In this document: positions 55,088 through 63,614 of the stretch, one piece after another
Numbering within the stretch: the first letter of the stretch is position 1
Layout: each line of letters opens with the position of its first letter
Assembly (NCBI GenBank): GCA_944380845.1
Contig: CALWIU010000042.1
Coordinates: 1 to 64,000, forward strand
DNA: 64,000 bases
DNA from: an uncultured Clostridia bacterium
Lineage (GTDB): Bacteria > Bacillota > Clostridia > Oscillospirales > Acutalibacteraceae
Reading direction: 5' to 3'
Notes under the pieces: generated by a model
Seen by the model: only the letters and a program-made list of their open reading frames with translations
Databases searched by the model: none
What the model was told of the DNA's origin: nothing
Position numbers and translations under genes: made by a program

Positions 55088-56559
55088 AGGAAACGCAGGA
55101 ACTGCTGCTTTCCTTCTGCTGTGCGGGCGAAAACGCCGCACTGCTCTAATATTGCCGCAAATACCGCGCCGATTTCCTGGCGCAGGATTTCGTGGATAGA
55201 ATCCTTTGTGATCGTATGTCTTTCCGCGATCTGCTTTGCCCACAAAGCGTGTTTTCCGATTACTGCATCATCAGAAAAATCCTTGCCGGAAAGCATTGCC
55301 TCCGCCAGAAGCGCCATTTCCGTTTTGAGCCGTGCAGGCAGGACAGCAAGTCCCATGACCTCGATCAAACCGATGTTTTCTTTTTTGATATGATGGTATT
55401 CGGGATGCGGATGATATACGCCGTCGGGATATTGTTCGGTTGTTATGTTGTTGCGCAAAACAAGATCCAGTTCATATGCTTCGCCGCGGCGGCGGGCAAT
55501 CGGCGTAATTGTATTATGAGCAACGCCGTCCGTCTCGTGAAAAATAAATGCCTGTGGATCGGAATAAGAGCGCCATGCGCATAAAACCCGGTCGGCAAGC
55601 GCTGTCAGTTCCTCCGGATCTTCGCCAGTCAAACGCAATACGGACATCGGCCATTTGACGATTCCGGCTTTTACATTGGGATAATCCGGGAACTGGAACG
55701 CCTCTTCTACTGGAGCTTTTTCCATGGCAAATGTATAATGACCACCCTGGAAATGCTCATGGGAAAGGATGGAACCGCCGACAATGGGCAAATCGGCATT
55801 CGAACCGATAAAATAGTGTGGGAACTGCCGTACAAAATCAAACAACTTGCGAAAAGCCGAACGGTCAATTTTCATGGGAACATGGCTGCCGTTAAAAACA
55901 ATGCAGTGCTCGTTGTAATAAACATAGGGCGAATATTGCAAAAACCAATCTGCGCCGTCAATGGTCAGAGGAATGACACGGTGATTTTCCCGCGCCGGAT
56001 GATCGACACGGCCGGCATACCCTTCATTTTGCGGGCAAAGCATACAAAGCGGATAGCTGCTCTTCGCCATTTTTGCCGCAGCGGCAATCGCTTTCGGGTC
56101 TTTTTCCGGTTTGGACAAATTGATGGTAATATCAATGTCGCCGTATTCCGTGTGCGTCACCCATTTGATATCATTTTTCACCCGATAGGTACGGATATAA
56201 TCAGAAGCACGGGAAAAATCATAATACCAATCGGTCGCTGTTTTGGGAGATTCGGCATATTTTTCAAAGAAAGTCCGTCTGACTTCAGAGGGTCTGGGAA
56301 GCAGGCAGTTCATGATCTTGGTATCAAATAAATCGCGATAGGTCACGCTGTCTTCACACAAACCATTCTGACAGGCGTATGCCAATATCGCCGCCAGCAT
56401 CTCTTCCAGCGGGGCGTCGATCGCCTCGGCACCGGCGTAGGAATCCAGATGCAGCCGTTCCAGCAACAGATTGACCGTATAAATCCGGTCATCTGCCGTC
56501 AAAAGCCCCTGTTTTTCCCCGTAAGAAACAAGCGAAGAAATCGCCTGCTGAATATCCAT
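55075..56559 (-). CDS. galT: UDP-glucose-hexose-1-phosphate uridylyltransferase, type 2
   Basis: Leloir pathway enzyme transferring UMP between hexose-1-phosphates. The 494-residue protein is the Firmicutes type 2 (GalT class), with the active-site SHEHFQGG (catalytic histidines, near 260). The start is ATG 56559, which has GGG 9 bases upstream; the ATG 9 bases earlier has no RBS distance. No galK or galE is in the window. It is last in the GH13-hydrolase-galT unit. Confidence 0.93.
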   Translation of the reverse strand: MDIQQAISSLVSYGEKQGLLTADDRIYTVNLLLERLHLDSYAGAEAIDAPLEEMLAAILAYACQNGLCEDSVTYRDLFDTKIMNCLLPRPSEVRRTFFEKYAESPKTATDWYYDFSRASDYIRTYRVKNDIKWVTHTEYGDIDITINLSKPEKDPKAIAAAAKMAKSSYPLCMLCPQNEGYAGRVDHPARENHRVIPLTIDGADWFLQYSPYVYYNEHCIVFNGSHVPMKIDRSAFRKLFDFVRQFPHYFIGSNADLPIVGGSILSHEHFQGGHYTFAMEKAPVEEAFQFPDYPNVKAGIVKWPMSVLRLTGEDPEELTALADRVLCAWRSYSDPQAFIFHETDGVAHNTITPIARRRGEAYELDLVLRNNITTEQYPDGVYHPHPEYHHIKKENIGLIEVMGLAVLPARLKTEMALLAEAMLSGKDFSDDAVIGKHALWAKQIAERHTITKDSIHEILRQEIGAVFAAILEQCGVFARTAEGKQQFLRFLQSV

Positions 56560-56584
56560 ATCTACCATCCCTTTATTTTTCGAA

Positions 56585-57523
56585 TTATTGCTTTGCGAGC
56601 TGCTCAGTCAGCCATTTTTTCACATCATTATATACGACGGACTTATCATCTTCGTTCAAAATCTCATGACGATCGCCGGGATACAAAATGACTGTCGGTT
56701 CATTGCCCGCCTTTTCCAATGCGTCTGCGGCCTTTAGCACGCCTCTTCCGTTGCTGCCGACCGGATCTTTCGCGCCTGAGATCAAAAGGATCGGCAGGTC
56801 GATCGGTACTTTAAACGCCCAGTCAGGATGACTGACTTTCAGCATAATCGTCGCCAGGTCGCGGAAACCGCCGAGCTTCAATGAAAAACCGCAATAAGGA
56901 TCTGCGCGATAGTTTTCACGGTTTTCCACATTACGCGACAGCCAGGCGTACTCGTCGTTTTCATCCCGGAACGCCTGATTATATAACTTATTATTCAACG
57001 CAAACAAATCGACCTTATCGCTGTCTGCGCCCCATTTTTCGACCAGTTTATCCAGCGGTGTTTTTGCCAGCACCGCTGCGCCGATGATGTTGCCTGTTCC
57101 GCAAAAAATCGCGCCGCTCAATTCATAGCCGAAAACAGCACAGTATTGCCTTGCCAACAGAGAACCCATGCTGTGACCGAACAGGAAATACGGCAGATCC
57201 GGATACTGTTTTTTCATGATACGATACAAAATGTGAATATCGTCTACCATACGCACATCGCCGTCTTTATTGGCAAAGTAACCCAGGTCTTCCATGGAAT
57301 TGACGCTTTTCCCGTGTCCGAGATGATCGTTTCCGACGACCACAAAACCACAGCCAACCAGAAAACGGGCAAAATCGTCATATCGTTCGATATGTTCGCA
57401 AACACCATGCGCAATCTGAATCACCGCAAGCGGATGCGTTTCCTCATCTTTCCAAATCAAAGTGTGAATCTTATTTTTTCCCGTCGAAGAGTTAAAATAA
57501 GCATCTGTCAGCGTAACTGCCAT
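56585..57523 (-). CDS. Alpha/beta hydrolase, monoacylglycerol lipase-like
   Basis: A 312-residue serine hydrolase. The nucleophile is in FGHSMGS (about residue 115), the acid probably in LLISGAKDPVG (Asp, near 252) and the His in PGDRHEIL (near 283). The family includes monoacylglycerol lipases and lysophospholipases (PldB-like). No signal peptide, so it is cytoplasmic. It lies between the GH13 and galT genes, 16 bases and 25 bases away. Confidence 0.88.
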   Translation of the reverse strand: MAVTLTDAYFNSSTGKNKIHTLIWKDEETHPLAVIQIAHGVCEHIERYDDFARFLVGCGFVVVGNDHLGHGKSVNSMEDLGYFANKDGDVRMVDDIHILYRIMKKQYPDLPYFLFGHSMGSLLARQYCAVFGYELSGAIFCGTGNIIGAAVLAKTPLDKLVEKWGADSDKVDLFALNNKLYNQAFRDENDEYAWLSRNVENRENYRADPYCGFSLKLGGFRDLATIMLKVSHPDWAFKVPIDLPILLISGAKDPVGSNGRGVLKAADALEKAGNEPTVILYPGDRHEILNEDDKSVVYNDVKKWLTEQLAKQ

Positions 57524-57539
57524 TGGAACCTATCCTTTC

Positions 57540-59222
57540 TCAATCAAACATATAAACTCTTGTTTCATACGGGCGCAGGACACAACCGTCTGCGACAGCC
57601 GTCGGGTCATCATAATTACAGATAACGCATTTTCCGAACCGCAGATCATAAGCCGCCGGAGCGGTAAAGGAAATATTTTTTTCACTGAAAGAACAGATGA
57701 CCAGCATCCGCTTTCCTTCATACTGTCTGGCATAGCAGTACAAATCACTGCGTTCATGATCGTATTCGGTATAATCGCCATAAATGACAATTTCATTCTG
57801 CTTGCGGAAGGCAAGAAGTTTGCGATAAAAATTCAGAATCGAATTCGGATCTTCTTCCGCTTCTTTTACATTGATTTCGGGATAATTGGGATTGATCGGG
57901 AACCATGGCTGATCCGCACTGGTAAACCCGGCGTTTTTCTCATCCGACCACTGCACGGGCGTGCGGGCATTGTCACGCGAAGCATAAGCAGCCAGCTTCA
58001 TGATCGTACTGTCCTTAACGCCGAACGAACGAGCCATGTGATAAATATTCTTGGTGGAAACATCTTCGTACTGATTGATATCCGTCATGCCGATGTTGGT
58101 CATGCCGATCTCCTGCCCCTGATAGATAAAGGGCGTACCACTTTGGCAGATATACATGACAGCCAGCATTTTCGCGCTTTCTTTGCGGAACTTCAAACTG
58201 CCATACCGGTTGATTACGCGGGGCTGATCGTGATTTTCGAGATACAGCGCGTTCCATGCTTTCCCGTAAAGCTGTTTTTGCCAATTGGTATAAACCTTTT
58301 TCAGCTTTTTCAGATTAAAAGGCATTTTGATCCAGCTGACGAACAGGCAATCCGCTTCCATATGCTGGAAATGGAACATCATATTCAGCTCCTGTTCGCT
58401 GCCTTCTGCAATGTGCTTGAGGGCGCGCTTCGGGGTCATCATCGGCGCTTCTCCGATGGTCACACAGTCATATTTCCCCCAAACCTCTTTGAACTCCATT
58501 AAATACTCATGAAGATGCGGGCCGTCAATATAATGTTCGGCGCCTGCGGCAACAGGCAGCGGGAACCCGTCAGGCAGCCCCTCCCGTTTGGAAATGAAAG
58601 TAATAACATCTTCACGGAAGCCGTCAACGCCCATATCCAGCCAGAATTTCATAATATCCTTGACTTCAGCGCGAACCTTGGGGTTATCCATATTCAAATC
58701 CGGCTGCTCGGTAGCAAACAGATGAAGATAGTATTCGTCACGCTCCGGTACATATTTCCAGCCGGGACCGGCAAAGGTAGAACGCCAGTCATTTGGCGGC
58801 AGTTTATTGTTCAGGCGGCCTTTTCGCCAGATGTAATAGTCACTGTACGGATTATCCTTGCTCTTCCGGCTTTCCAGGAACCATGGATGCTGATCGGAGG
58901 TGTGGTTGACAACAAGATCCATAATCACCCGCAGTCCACGCTTATGGGCACCGTCAAGCACGGCATTAAAATCATCCATTGTGCCGTATTCAGGAGCAAT
59001 ATTCCGGTAATCAGCGATATCATAACCATAGTCTTTTTGCGGGGAAACATAAAGCGGAGAAAACCAGATTGCGTCTACCCCAAGACTTTTAATGTAATCC
59101 AGTTTTGACAAAATGCCTTTCAGATCGCCGATTCCGTCGCCGTTTCCATCACAAAAACTGCGAGGCCAAATCTGATAAACAGCCATTTCTTTATACCAAG
59201 ATTTTTTTATAGAATCTGCCAT
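57540..59222 (-). CDS. GH13 alpha-glucosidase (oligo-1,6-glucosidase type)
   Basis: A 560-residue cytoplasmic alpha-glucosidase acting on imported malto- or isomalto-oligosaccharides. Catalytic residues: nucleophile Asp205 in GFREDVITF, acid/base Glu258 in TIGEAPMM, transition-state Asp332 in NHDQPR. The domain order is barrel with B domain then a beta-rich C domain. QPDLNMDNPKVRAEV is typical of oligo-1,6-glucosidases and trehalose-6-phosphate hydrolases. Exact specificity is not decided. It heads the operon, promoter at 59264-59292. Confidence 0.92.
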   Translation of the reverse strand: MADSIKKSWYKEMAVYQIWPRSFCDGNGDGIGDLKGILSKLDYIKSLGVDAIWFSPLYVSPQKDYGYDIADYRNIAPEYGTMDDFNAVLDGAHKRGLRVIMDLVVNHTSDQHPWFLESRKSKDNPYSDYYIWRKGRLNNKLPPNDWRSTFAGPGWKYVPERDEYYLHLFATEQPDLNMDNPKVRAEVKDIMKFWLDMGVDGFREDVITFISKREGLPDGFPLPVAAGAEHYIDGPHLHEYLMEFKEVWGKYDCVTIGEAPMMTPKRALKHIAEGSEQELNMMFHFQHMEADCLFVSWIKMPFNLKKLKKVYTNWQKQLYGKAWNALYLENHDQPRVINRYGSLKFRKESAKMLAVMYICQSGTPFIYQGQEIGMTNIGMTDINQYEDVSTKNIYHMARSFGVKDSTIMKLAAYASRDNARTPVQWSDEKNAGFTSADQPWFPINPNYPEINVKEAEEDPNSILNFYRKLLAFRKQNEIVIYGDYTEYDHERSDLYCYARQYEGKRMLVICSFSEKNISFTAPAAYDLRFGKCVICNYDDPTAVADGCVLRPYETRVYMFD

Positions 59223-59263
59223 ACATACACCCTCAATCCAGACAATATCTGTACTATTTTACA

Positions 59264-59292
59264 ATTTTAACAGTATTTTTATCATTTGTAAA
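59264..59292 (-). promoter_or_regulatory. Sigma-A promoter for the GH13-hydrolase-galT operon
   Basis: Minus strand: -35 TTTACA (59287-59292), a 17-base spacer, -10 TAAAAT (59264-59269). The ATG at 59222 is about 42 bases downstream. Confidence 0.65.
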
Positions 59293-59324
59293 GAGCGCAA
59301 AACAAATTTCAAAAAAAAGCGAAC

Positions 59325-59369
59325 AAAAAAACAGACGGATTCTTCCTACTAAAAGAAGATGCCGTCTGT
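59325..59369 (-). terminator. Terminator after the 42-residue ORF
   Basis: An inverted repeat with arm ACAGACGG plus an ATTCTT/AAGAAT extension (59331-59345 with about 59354-59369) followed on the minus strand by a long T run. It begins 22 bases after the ORF stop at 59392. Confidence 0.9.
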
Positions 59370-59391
59370 ATTTCTCGGATAACCGATAAAA

Positions 59392-59520
59392 TCACATACC
59401 AAACAAAGCTAACAGTTTGTCATAGATCTGGAACAAAACTGCCCAAAGAAGCTCAAAGAAACTGGTAACAGTGATCGGCTCGCCTTCGCCGGTGACGGTC
59501 GGGATCGCATCTAAGTTCAT
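59392..59520 (-). CDS. Small hydrophobic protein, 42 residues
   Basis: A short frame with its own full transcription unit: consensus promoter 38 bases upstream, RBS AGGAGG 8 bases before the ATG, and a strong terminator after. The N-terminal half is polar with Pro, Gly and Thr; residues 21-42 form a hydrophobic, aromatic-rich helix (FFELLWAVLFQIYDKLLALFGM region) that could insert in or lie on a membrane. No family is recognised. It may be a regulatory peptide, a toxin-like peptide or an abundant small membrane protein; the RNA itself (about 220 bases) may also be functional. Confidence 0.6.
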   Translation of the reverse strand: MNLDAIPTVTGEGEPITVTSFFELLWAVLFQIYDKLLALFGM

Positions 59521-59557
59521 GGGAAAAACCTCCTGTGTCTGATTTATGTACAATTTT

Positions 59558-59585
59558 ATTATACGCTTTTTGAAGAAGCTGTCAA
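59558..59585 (-). promoter_or_regulatory. Consensus promoter for the 42-residue ORF
   Basis: Minus strand: perfect -35 TTGACA (59580-59585), 16-base spacer, perfect -10 TATAAT (59558-59563). No other promoter in the window except the tRNA promoter is fully consensus. The remaining AT-rich 173 bases up to 59758 show no clear feature. Confidence 0.85.
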
Positions 59586-59758
59586 GCAACAGGGGAAAAA
59601 TTAACAGTTTTGAAACATGAATAACAAACCGAAACAAAAAATATTTTTTCACAAAATCATATACACAGCAAAAAAACTTGTAATAATCCACAAAATCAGA
59701 GTTTCCTCTTGCGGATATTTAGAAGGTATGATACCATAGTCCGAAAGGAGAGGATTGC

Positions 59759-61981
59759 ATGTGCGAAATAATTTCCGTTCTTTCTATATCCCACGACGGA
59801 AGCGAGCAGGCAAAAAAAGCGGCTGATCTTCTGCGGCAGGAACTGTACAGCCGAACCGGTACAAAACCGGAGCTCAGCGCCGACGGTGAAATCCATCTGC
59901 TGATCGATCCGTCTGTTGCGGGAACAGATGATTATATCATTGAAAAAAACCGAGCGTTTATTTTCCGTGCCAAATCGCTTCGCGGTCTGGTTTACGCCAT
60001 TGGACTTTTTCTGCGGCGGACAGAATACTGCGGCGGTGAGATTCTACTGATTGAGGACATCTCGGGGAAATACTCCCGCTGCATGTCCGTTCGCGGTCAT
60101 CAGCTTGGGTATCGTACCACACCAAACGCTTATGACGCCTGGGATCTTGCTGATTATGAGAGATACTATCTGGATCTGATGTATTTTGGCGTCAACACCG
60201 TCGAGCATATCCCTTCGGAAGGCAATCACCGCAAAAACTGTTTGATGCGATATGATACAGAAGCGCTTTGCGCTGAAGCCTCCGCCCTGGCGGATCAGTG
60301 GGATCTGGATGTTTCGCTTTGGTATCCCAATGCCGAAGAATCCATGGAGAAAATGTTGGAAAACCGCAAAGCGGTCTTTGAACAAACACCTCGAATTGAT
60401 GCGGTTTTCCCTCCGGGCGGCGACCCCGGCGACTTTAATGCCGATGAATTCATTCATCGGGTCAAAGCAATTTCGGTGCTTCTGAAACAGAAGCATCCAA
60501 AGGCAAAAATGTTTCCCTCCGCGCAAGCGCCTCGTCAATATCCGAACTGGGGGAACCTTTTCATTCAAGAAATGGAAAAAATGCCGCCTGAGATCGACGG
60601 CGTCGTTCTGGGACCGAACCGTGCGATGGATCTGGATGAACTGCGTATGCGCCTGCCGGGGAGATACCCAATCCGTCTTTATCCGGATATTACCCATAAT
60701 GTGCGCTGCGAATATCCCGTTCATTTTGACAGAAACGACTGGCATTTTGCATGGGCGATCGCGGAAAGCCGCGAATGTATTAACCCCCGCCCCAGAGAAT
60801 ACCGGCGCATTCACCGGCTGACAAGAGGATATATCATTGGCAGCGTCAGCTATTCCGAAGGCATAAACGACGATCTGAACAAGATGATCTGGTCGGATAT
60901 GGATTATTTCGGCGAAACCGATCTGCGGCAAAGCGTATCGGATTATGTTCGCCTGTTTTTCCCGGGGAGCGATGTTTCGCTTTTGACGGATGCTATTTTT
61001 GGACTTGAAGAAAACTGGAACACTGACCCGGCAGAAGGCGGCTGCATTGAAGACACCTATCGGAAGTGGCTTTCCGCAGGCGAAAAGAACCCCGCGCTTT
61101 TGAAAAACTGGCGCTACATTCTGCATCTTTTCCGGGCAAGCTGTGATCTTCTGGTGCAAAAACGCCGGCGTTTTGAGCTGAAACTTGTACGCGAATCAAA
61201 AAAACTCTTACAGAAAAATTTATTTGACCAAAGCCGTCAGGTATTACAGCAGCCCTTTGACGAAGATTACACAGCGCTTCGCGAAAAAATAGAAGAGTAT
61301 GCCGCATTTCTCTTTAAAGCCATCGGGTATCAGACTGATGTAAAACGCTATTTCTGCGACTCGTGGGAACGCGGCGCTACGCTGGAAACCATTGATCTGC
61401 CGGTCACGGATCGTGCGTATTTGCTGAATCGCTTTGCCTTTGCCGATACTCTGCCGACAGAAGAACGGCTTCCCTATATAAAGGAAGCTGCAACACGAAC
61501 ACAGGTCGATCAGGATGAGTATTATTATTCGGTAGCAATACACGGTCTTGCAGAAACCGGAACAACGCAAACCGGCGAAGTATACTTGAATTTCAAGGGA
61601 GACAATCCCTCCATAAACGACGGCAGCGCACCGATGAGCGTCTTGAATGTTTATGACAATTTCACATTCACCTGCAAAGTCAGTGGTTTGACAGCGAAAA
61701 CGGATTACCAAATCCGAATCGTGTATCTGAATCGAAGAAGCGATGAAGCCGTCCGGCATACCGTTCTGTTTAATGACGAAGTTCTGTATCAGGGACCGCA
61801 ATTCGGCGCAGAGGATCCGGATTATGACCGCCTCTTTTTGCCGAAGGGGTTTGTCAGCGCGGTTTACACCCTTCCCCATCGCCTTCTTTGCAACGGATGC
61901 GGCATTCTTGCATTGAAGGAAGACACCATGGGCGTTATGTTCTCTGAAATACTGATTACAAAAAAGGAGAATCTGCAATGA
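59759..61981 (+). CDS. Putative glycoside hydrolase, uncharacterised family
   Basis: A 740-residue protein that resembles a glycoside hydrolase of the GH20/GH67 fold group. Residues 1-105 look like the small alpha/beta N-terminal domain such enzymes carry. Next is a barrel-like region starting at SVRGHQLGYR (Arg112) and YLDLMYFGVNTVE. A helical middle (about 440-570) and a C-terminal beta domain (about 590-735, strands such as YQIRIVYLNR) follow. Acid residues likely catalytic cannot be assigned. No signal peptide is seen. It is joined by ATGA to the next gene; RBS AGGAG 8 bases upstream of ATG. I do not recognise a characterised member. Confidence 0.6.
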   Translation: MCEIISVLSISHDGSEQAKKAADLLRQELYSRTGTKPELSADGEIHLLIDPSVAGTDDYIIEKNRAFIFRAKSLRGLVYAIGLFLRRTEYCGGEILLIEDISGKYSRCMSVRGHQLGYRTTPNAYDAWDLADYERYYLDLMYFGVNTVEHIPSEGNHRKNCLMRYDTEALCAEASALADQWDLDVSLWYPNAEESMEKMLENRKAVFEQTPRIDAVFPPGGDPGDFNADEFIHRVKAISVLLKQKHPKAKMFPSAQAPRQYPNWGNLFIQEMEKMPPEIDGVVLGPNRAMDLDELRMRLPGRYPIRLYPDITHNVRCEYPVHFDRNDWHFAWAIAESRECINPRPREYRRIHRLTRGYIIGSVSYSEGINDDLNKMIWSDMDYFGETDLRQSVSDYVRLFFPGSDVSLLTDAIFGLEENWNTDPAEGGCIEDTYRKWLSAGEKNPALLKNWRYILHLFRASCDLLVQKRRRFELKLVRESKKLLQKNLFDQSRQVLQQPFDEDYTALREKIEEYAAFLFKAIGYQTDVKRYFCDSWERGATLETIDLPVTDRAYLLNRFAFADTLPTEERLPYIKEAATRTQVDQDEYYYSVAIHGLAETGTTQTGEVYLNFKGDNPSINDGSAPMSVLNVYDNFTFTCKVSGLTAKTDYQIRIVYLNRRSDEAVRHTVLFNDEVLYQGPQFGAEDPDYDRLFLPKGFVSAVYTLPHRLLCNGCGILALKEDTMGVMFSEILITKKENLQ

Positions 61982-63564
61982 AGTGGAAAACATGGGCCAA
62001 ACTTGGCATTCTTGCCGGCACCACAGCCGCAGCCGTTCCGCTGATTCAAAAAAAATGCAAGGAACCGGACGGTAAAAAATTTTTATACGATACGGCTAAT
62101 TCCGCAGTAACCGGTTTGTGCACAGCGATTGACGCCGTTCTTCCCGCCGGAAAAAAGGGAGATATTCTTGATTTCCAACCCGAACTGCTGCTGCCGGGCA
62201 CGGAAAACTTTATAACGGATGCCGCGCCCAATGCCCGTTGGGAGCTGGGTTTTGACAAGGCGAGCCTTTTACCCGATGATGTAACAGCGGAGCCTTACTA
62301 CATCGGCGGCTATCTCGCCTTTCCGCCGAATGTCGCGCAGGGAGTTCTGGACGATCAAATGATCCGCGCGGTTGCGCTTTCAGACGGTTCCGGCAGAGGC
62401 ATTGCCGTTTTTGCCGTCATCGATTGTGTGGGTATTTCCAACCACGATGTGAACGATATTCGCAATCGTCTTATCGATGACTGCCGCGAAAATCATATCG
62501 TAAGCATCAATATCAGCGCCACCCATTCCCATTCCTGCATTGACACCATGGGCGTATGGGGCGAATTGACCACGGCGCTGAAAGTGAATCCACGCAAAGT
62601 AAAACGCGAAGAAACCGATTTTGTGAGCGGGCGCAACGAAGCTTTCATGGAAAATCTGAAAACAACTGCCTGCCGCGTGATTCTCAATGCAGTTCGCAGC
62701 AGAAAACCAGGCGTACTGTCGCACTGCACGCAGGATGGAAGCCGCTTCGTTCGGGATAAGCGCCCACCGGAAGTCATGATGACGGAAATCCACTCCTTCC
62801 TCTTTACGCCGGACGATGGCAGCAGGGCGACCCGCGCGGTCATCATGGCGGCGCATCCTACCCAGTTCGGCGGGAACAACAAAATCGTCAGCGCCGATTA
62901 TCCCTATTATCTTTGTGAAGAGATTGAAAAAAGCGGTGAAAATGCGCTCTTCTTTCAGGGGGCGCAGCTCGCCATCGCCACGGAAAGAAGCGGCAATGTA
63001 CCGGACGGCTTAAGCCGTACCGAAAGCATACAGGAATACGGAAGAGCGGTCGGCAAATTCTGTCTGGAAGCAACCATGCAGCCGGTTGAACCGATTCTAA
63101 ATATCACCGGTAAAAAGATTCTTATCAAGATAACAAACAAGATTTTCAACCTGTTGGCAAAGATTCAGGTCATCAACAACGACATCCTTGCGGGAGATGA
63201 CAGCGGTTCCCTGCTGATTGTCAGTGAAATCGGATATGCGCAGGTAGGCAAAAACCTTAACATTGCCATGCTGCCCGGCGAAGTCGCGCCGGAACTCATT
63301 CGGGGCGGTTGCCTTGATGCTGCCGACAGCTACGACGGTACTTCCTGGCGGTTTGCCCCGTTAGAAGAAACCGTCGGTGGGCCGCTGATTGTGATTGGGC
63401 TTTGTAATGACGAGATCGGATACATCATTCCCGATAATGATTATGGTTCCATCGTTGCGCCGCTGCATTACGAAGAAAGCGTTTCGACCGGCAAGCATAC
63501 CGCATCGAAACTGATAAAGGAATTTACCGCCCTGCTTAACAATCTTCCGCCGAAAGCAAACTAA
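61978..63564 (+). CDS. Neutral/alkaline ceramidase-fold protein
   Basis: A 528-residue protein resembling neutral/alkaline ceramidases. N-terminal hydrophobic segment (about 6-22, WAKLGILAGTTAAAVPL) may be a signal or anchor. Metal-type motif SATHSHSCIDTMG lies near residue 180, and a second histidine site AAHPTQFGGN near 295. The usual NxGDxSPN serine motif of ceramidases is not seen (FFQGAQLAIATERSGN occupies the region), so activity on ceramide is doubtful. The start overlaps the upstream stop, a two-gene unit. Confidence 0.7.
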   Translation: MKWKTWAKLGILAGTTAAAVPLIQKKCKEPDGKKFLYDTANSAVTGLCTAIDAVLPAGKKGDILDFQPELLLPGTENFITDAAPNARWELGFDKASLLPDDVTAEPYYIGGYLAFPPNVAQGVLDDQMIRAVALSDGSGRGIAVFAVIDCVGISNHDVNDIRNRLIDDCRENHIVSINISATHSHSCIDTMGVWGELTTALKVNPRKVKREETDFVSGRNEAFMENLKTTACRVILNAVRSRKPGVLSHCTQDGSRFVRDKRPPEVMMTEIHSFLFTPDDGSRATRAVIMAAHPTQFGGNNKIVSADYPYYLCEEIEKSGENALFFQGAQLAIATERSGNVPDGLSRTESIQEYGRAVGKFCLEATMQPVEPILNITGKKILIKITNKIFNLLAKIQVINNDILAGDDSGSLLIVSEIGYAQVGKNLNIAMLPGEVAPELIRGGCLDAADSYDGTSWRFAPLEETVGGPLIVIGLCNDEIGYIIPDNDYGSIVAPLHYEESVSTGKHTASKLIKEFTALLNNLPPKAN

Positions 63565-63604
63565 AAGAAGCCGTCTGAAGGGAAATCCCTCAGACGGCTT
63601 CTTT
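63564..63604. terminator. Bidirectional terminator
   Basis: A long inverted repeat (arm AGAAGCCGTCTGA, 63566-63578 with 63590-63602, extended by AGGG/CCCT at the loop) ends in T on the plus side and, read on the minus strand, also reaches a T-rich end. It separates the convergent genes at 63564 and 63615. Confidence 0.85.
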
Positions 63605-63614
63605 TATATTCGGT

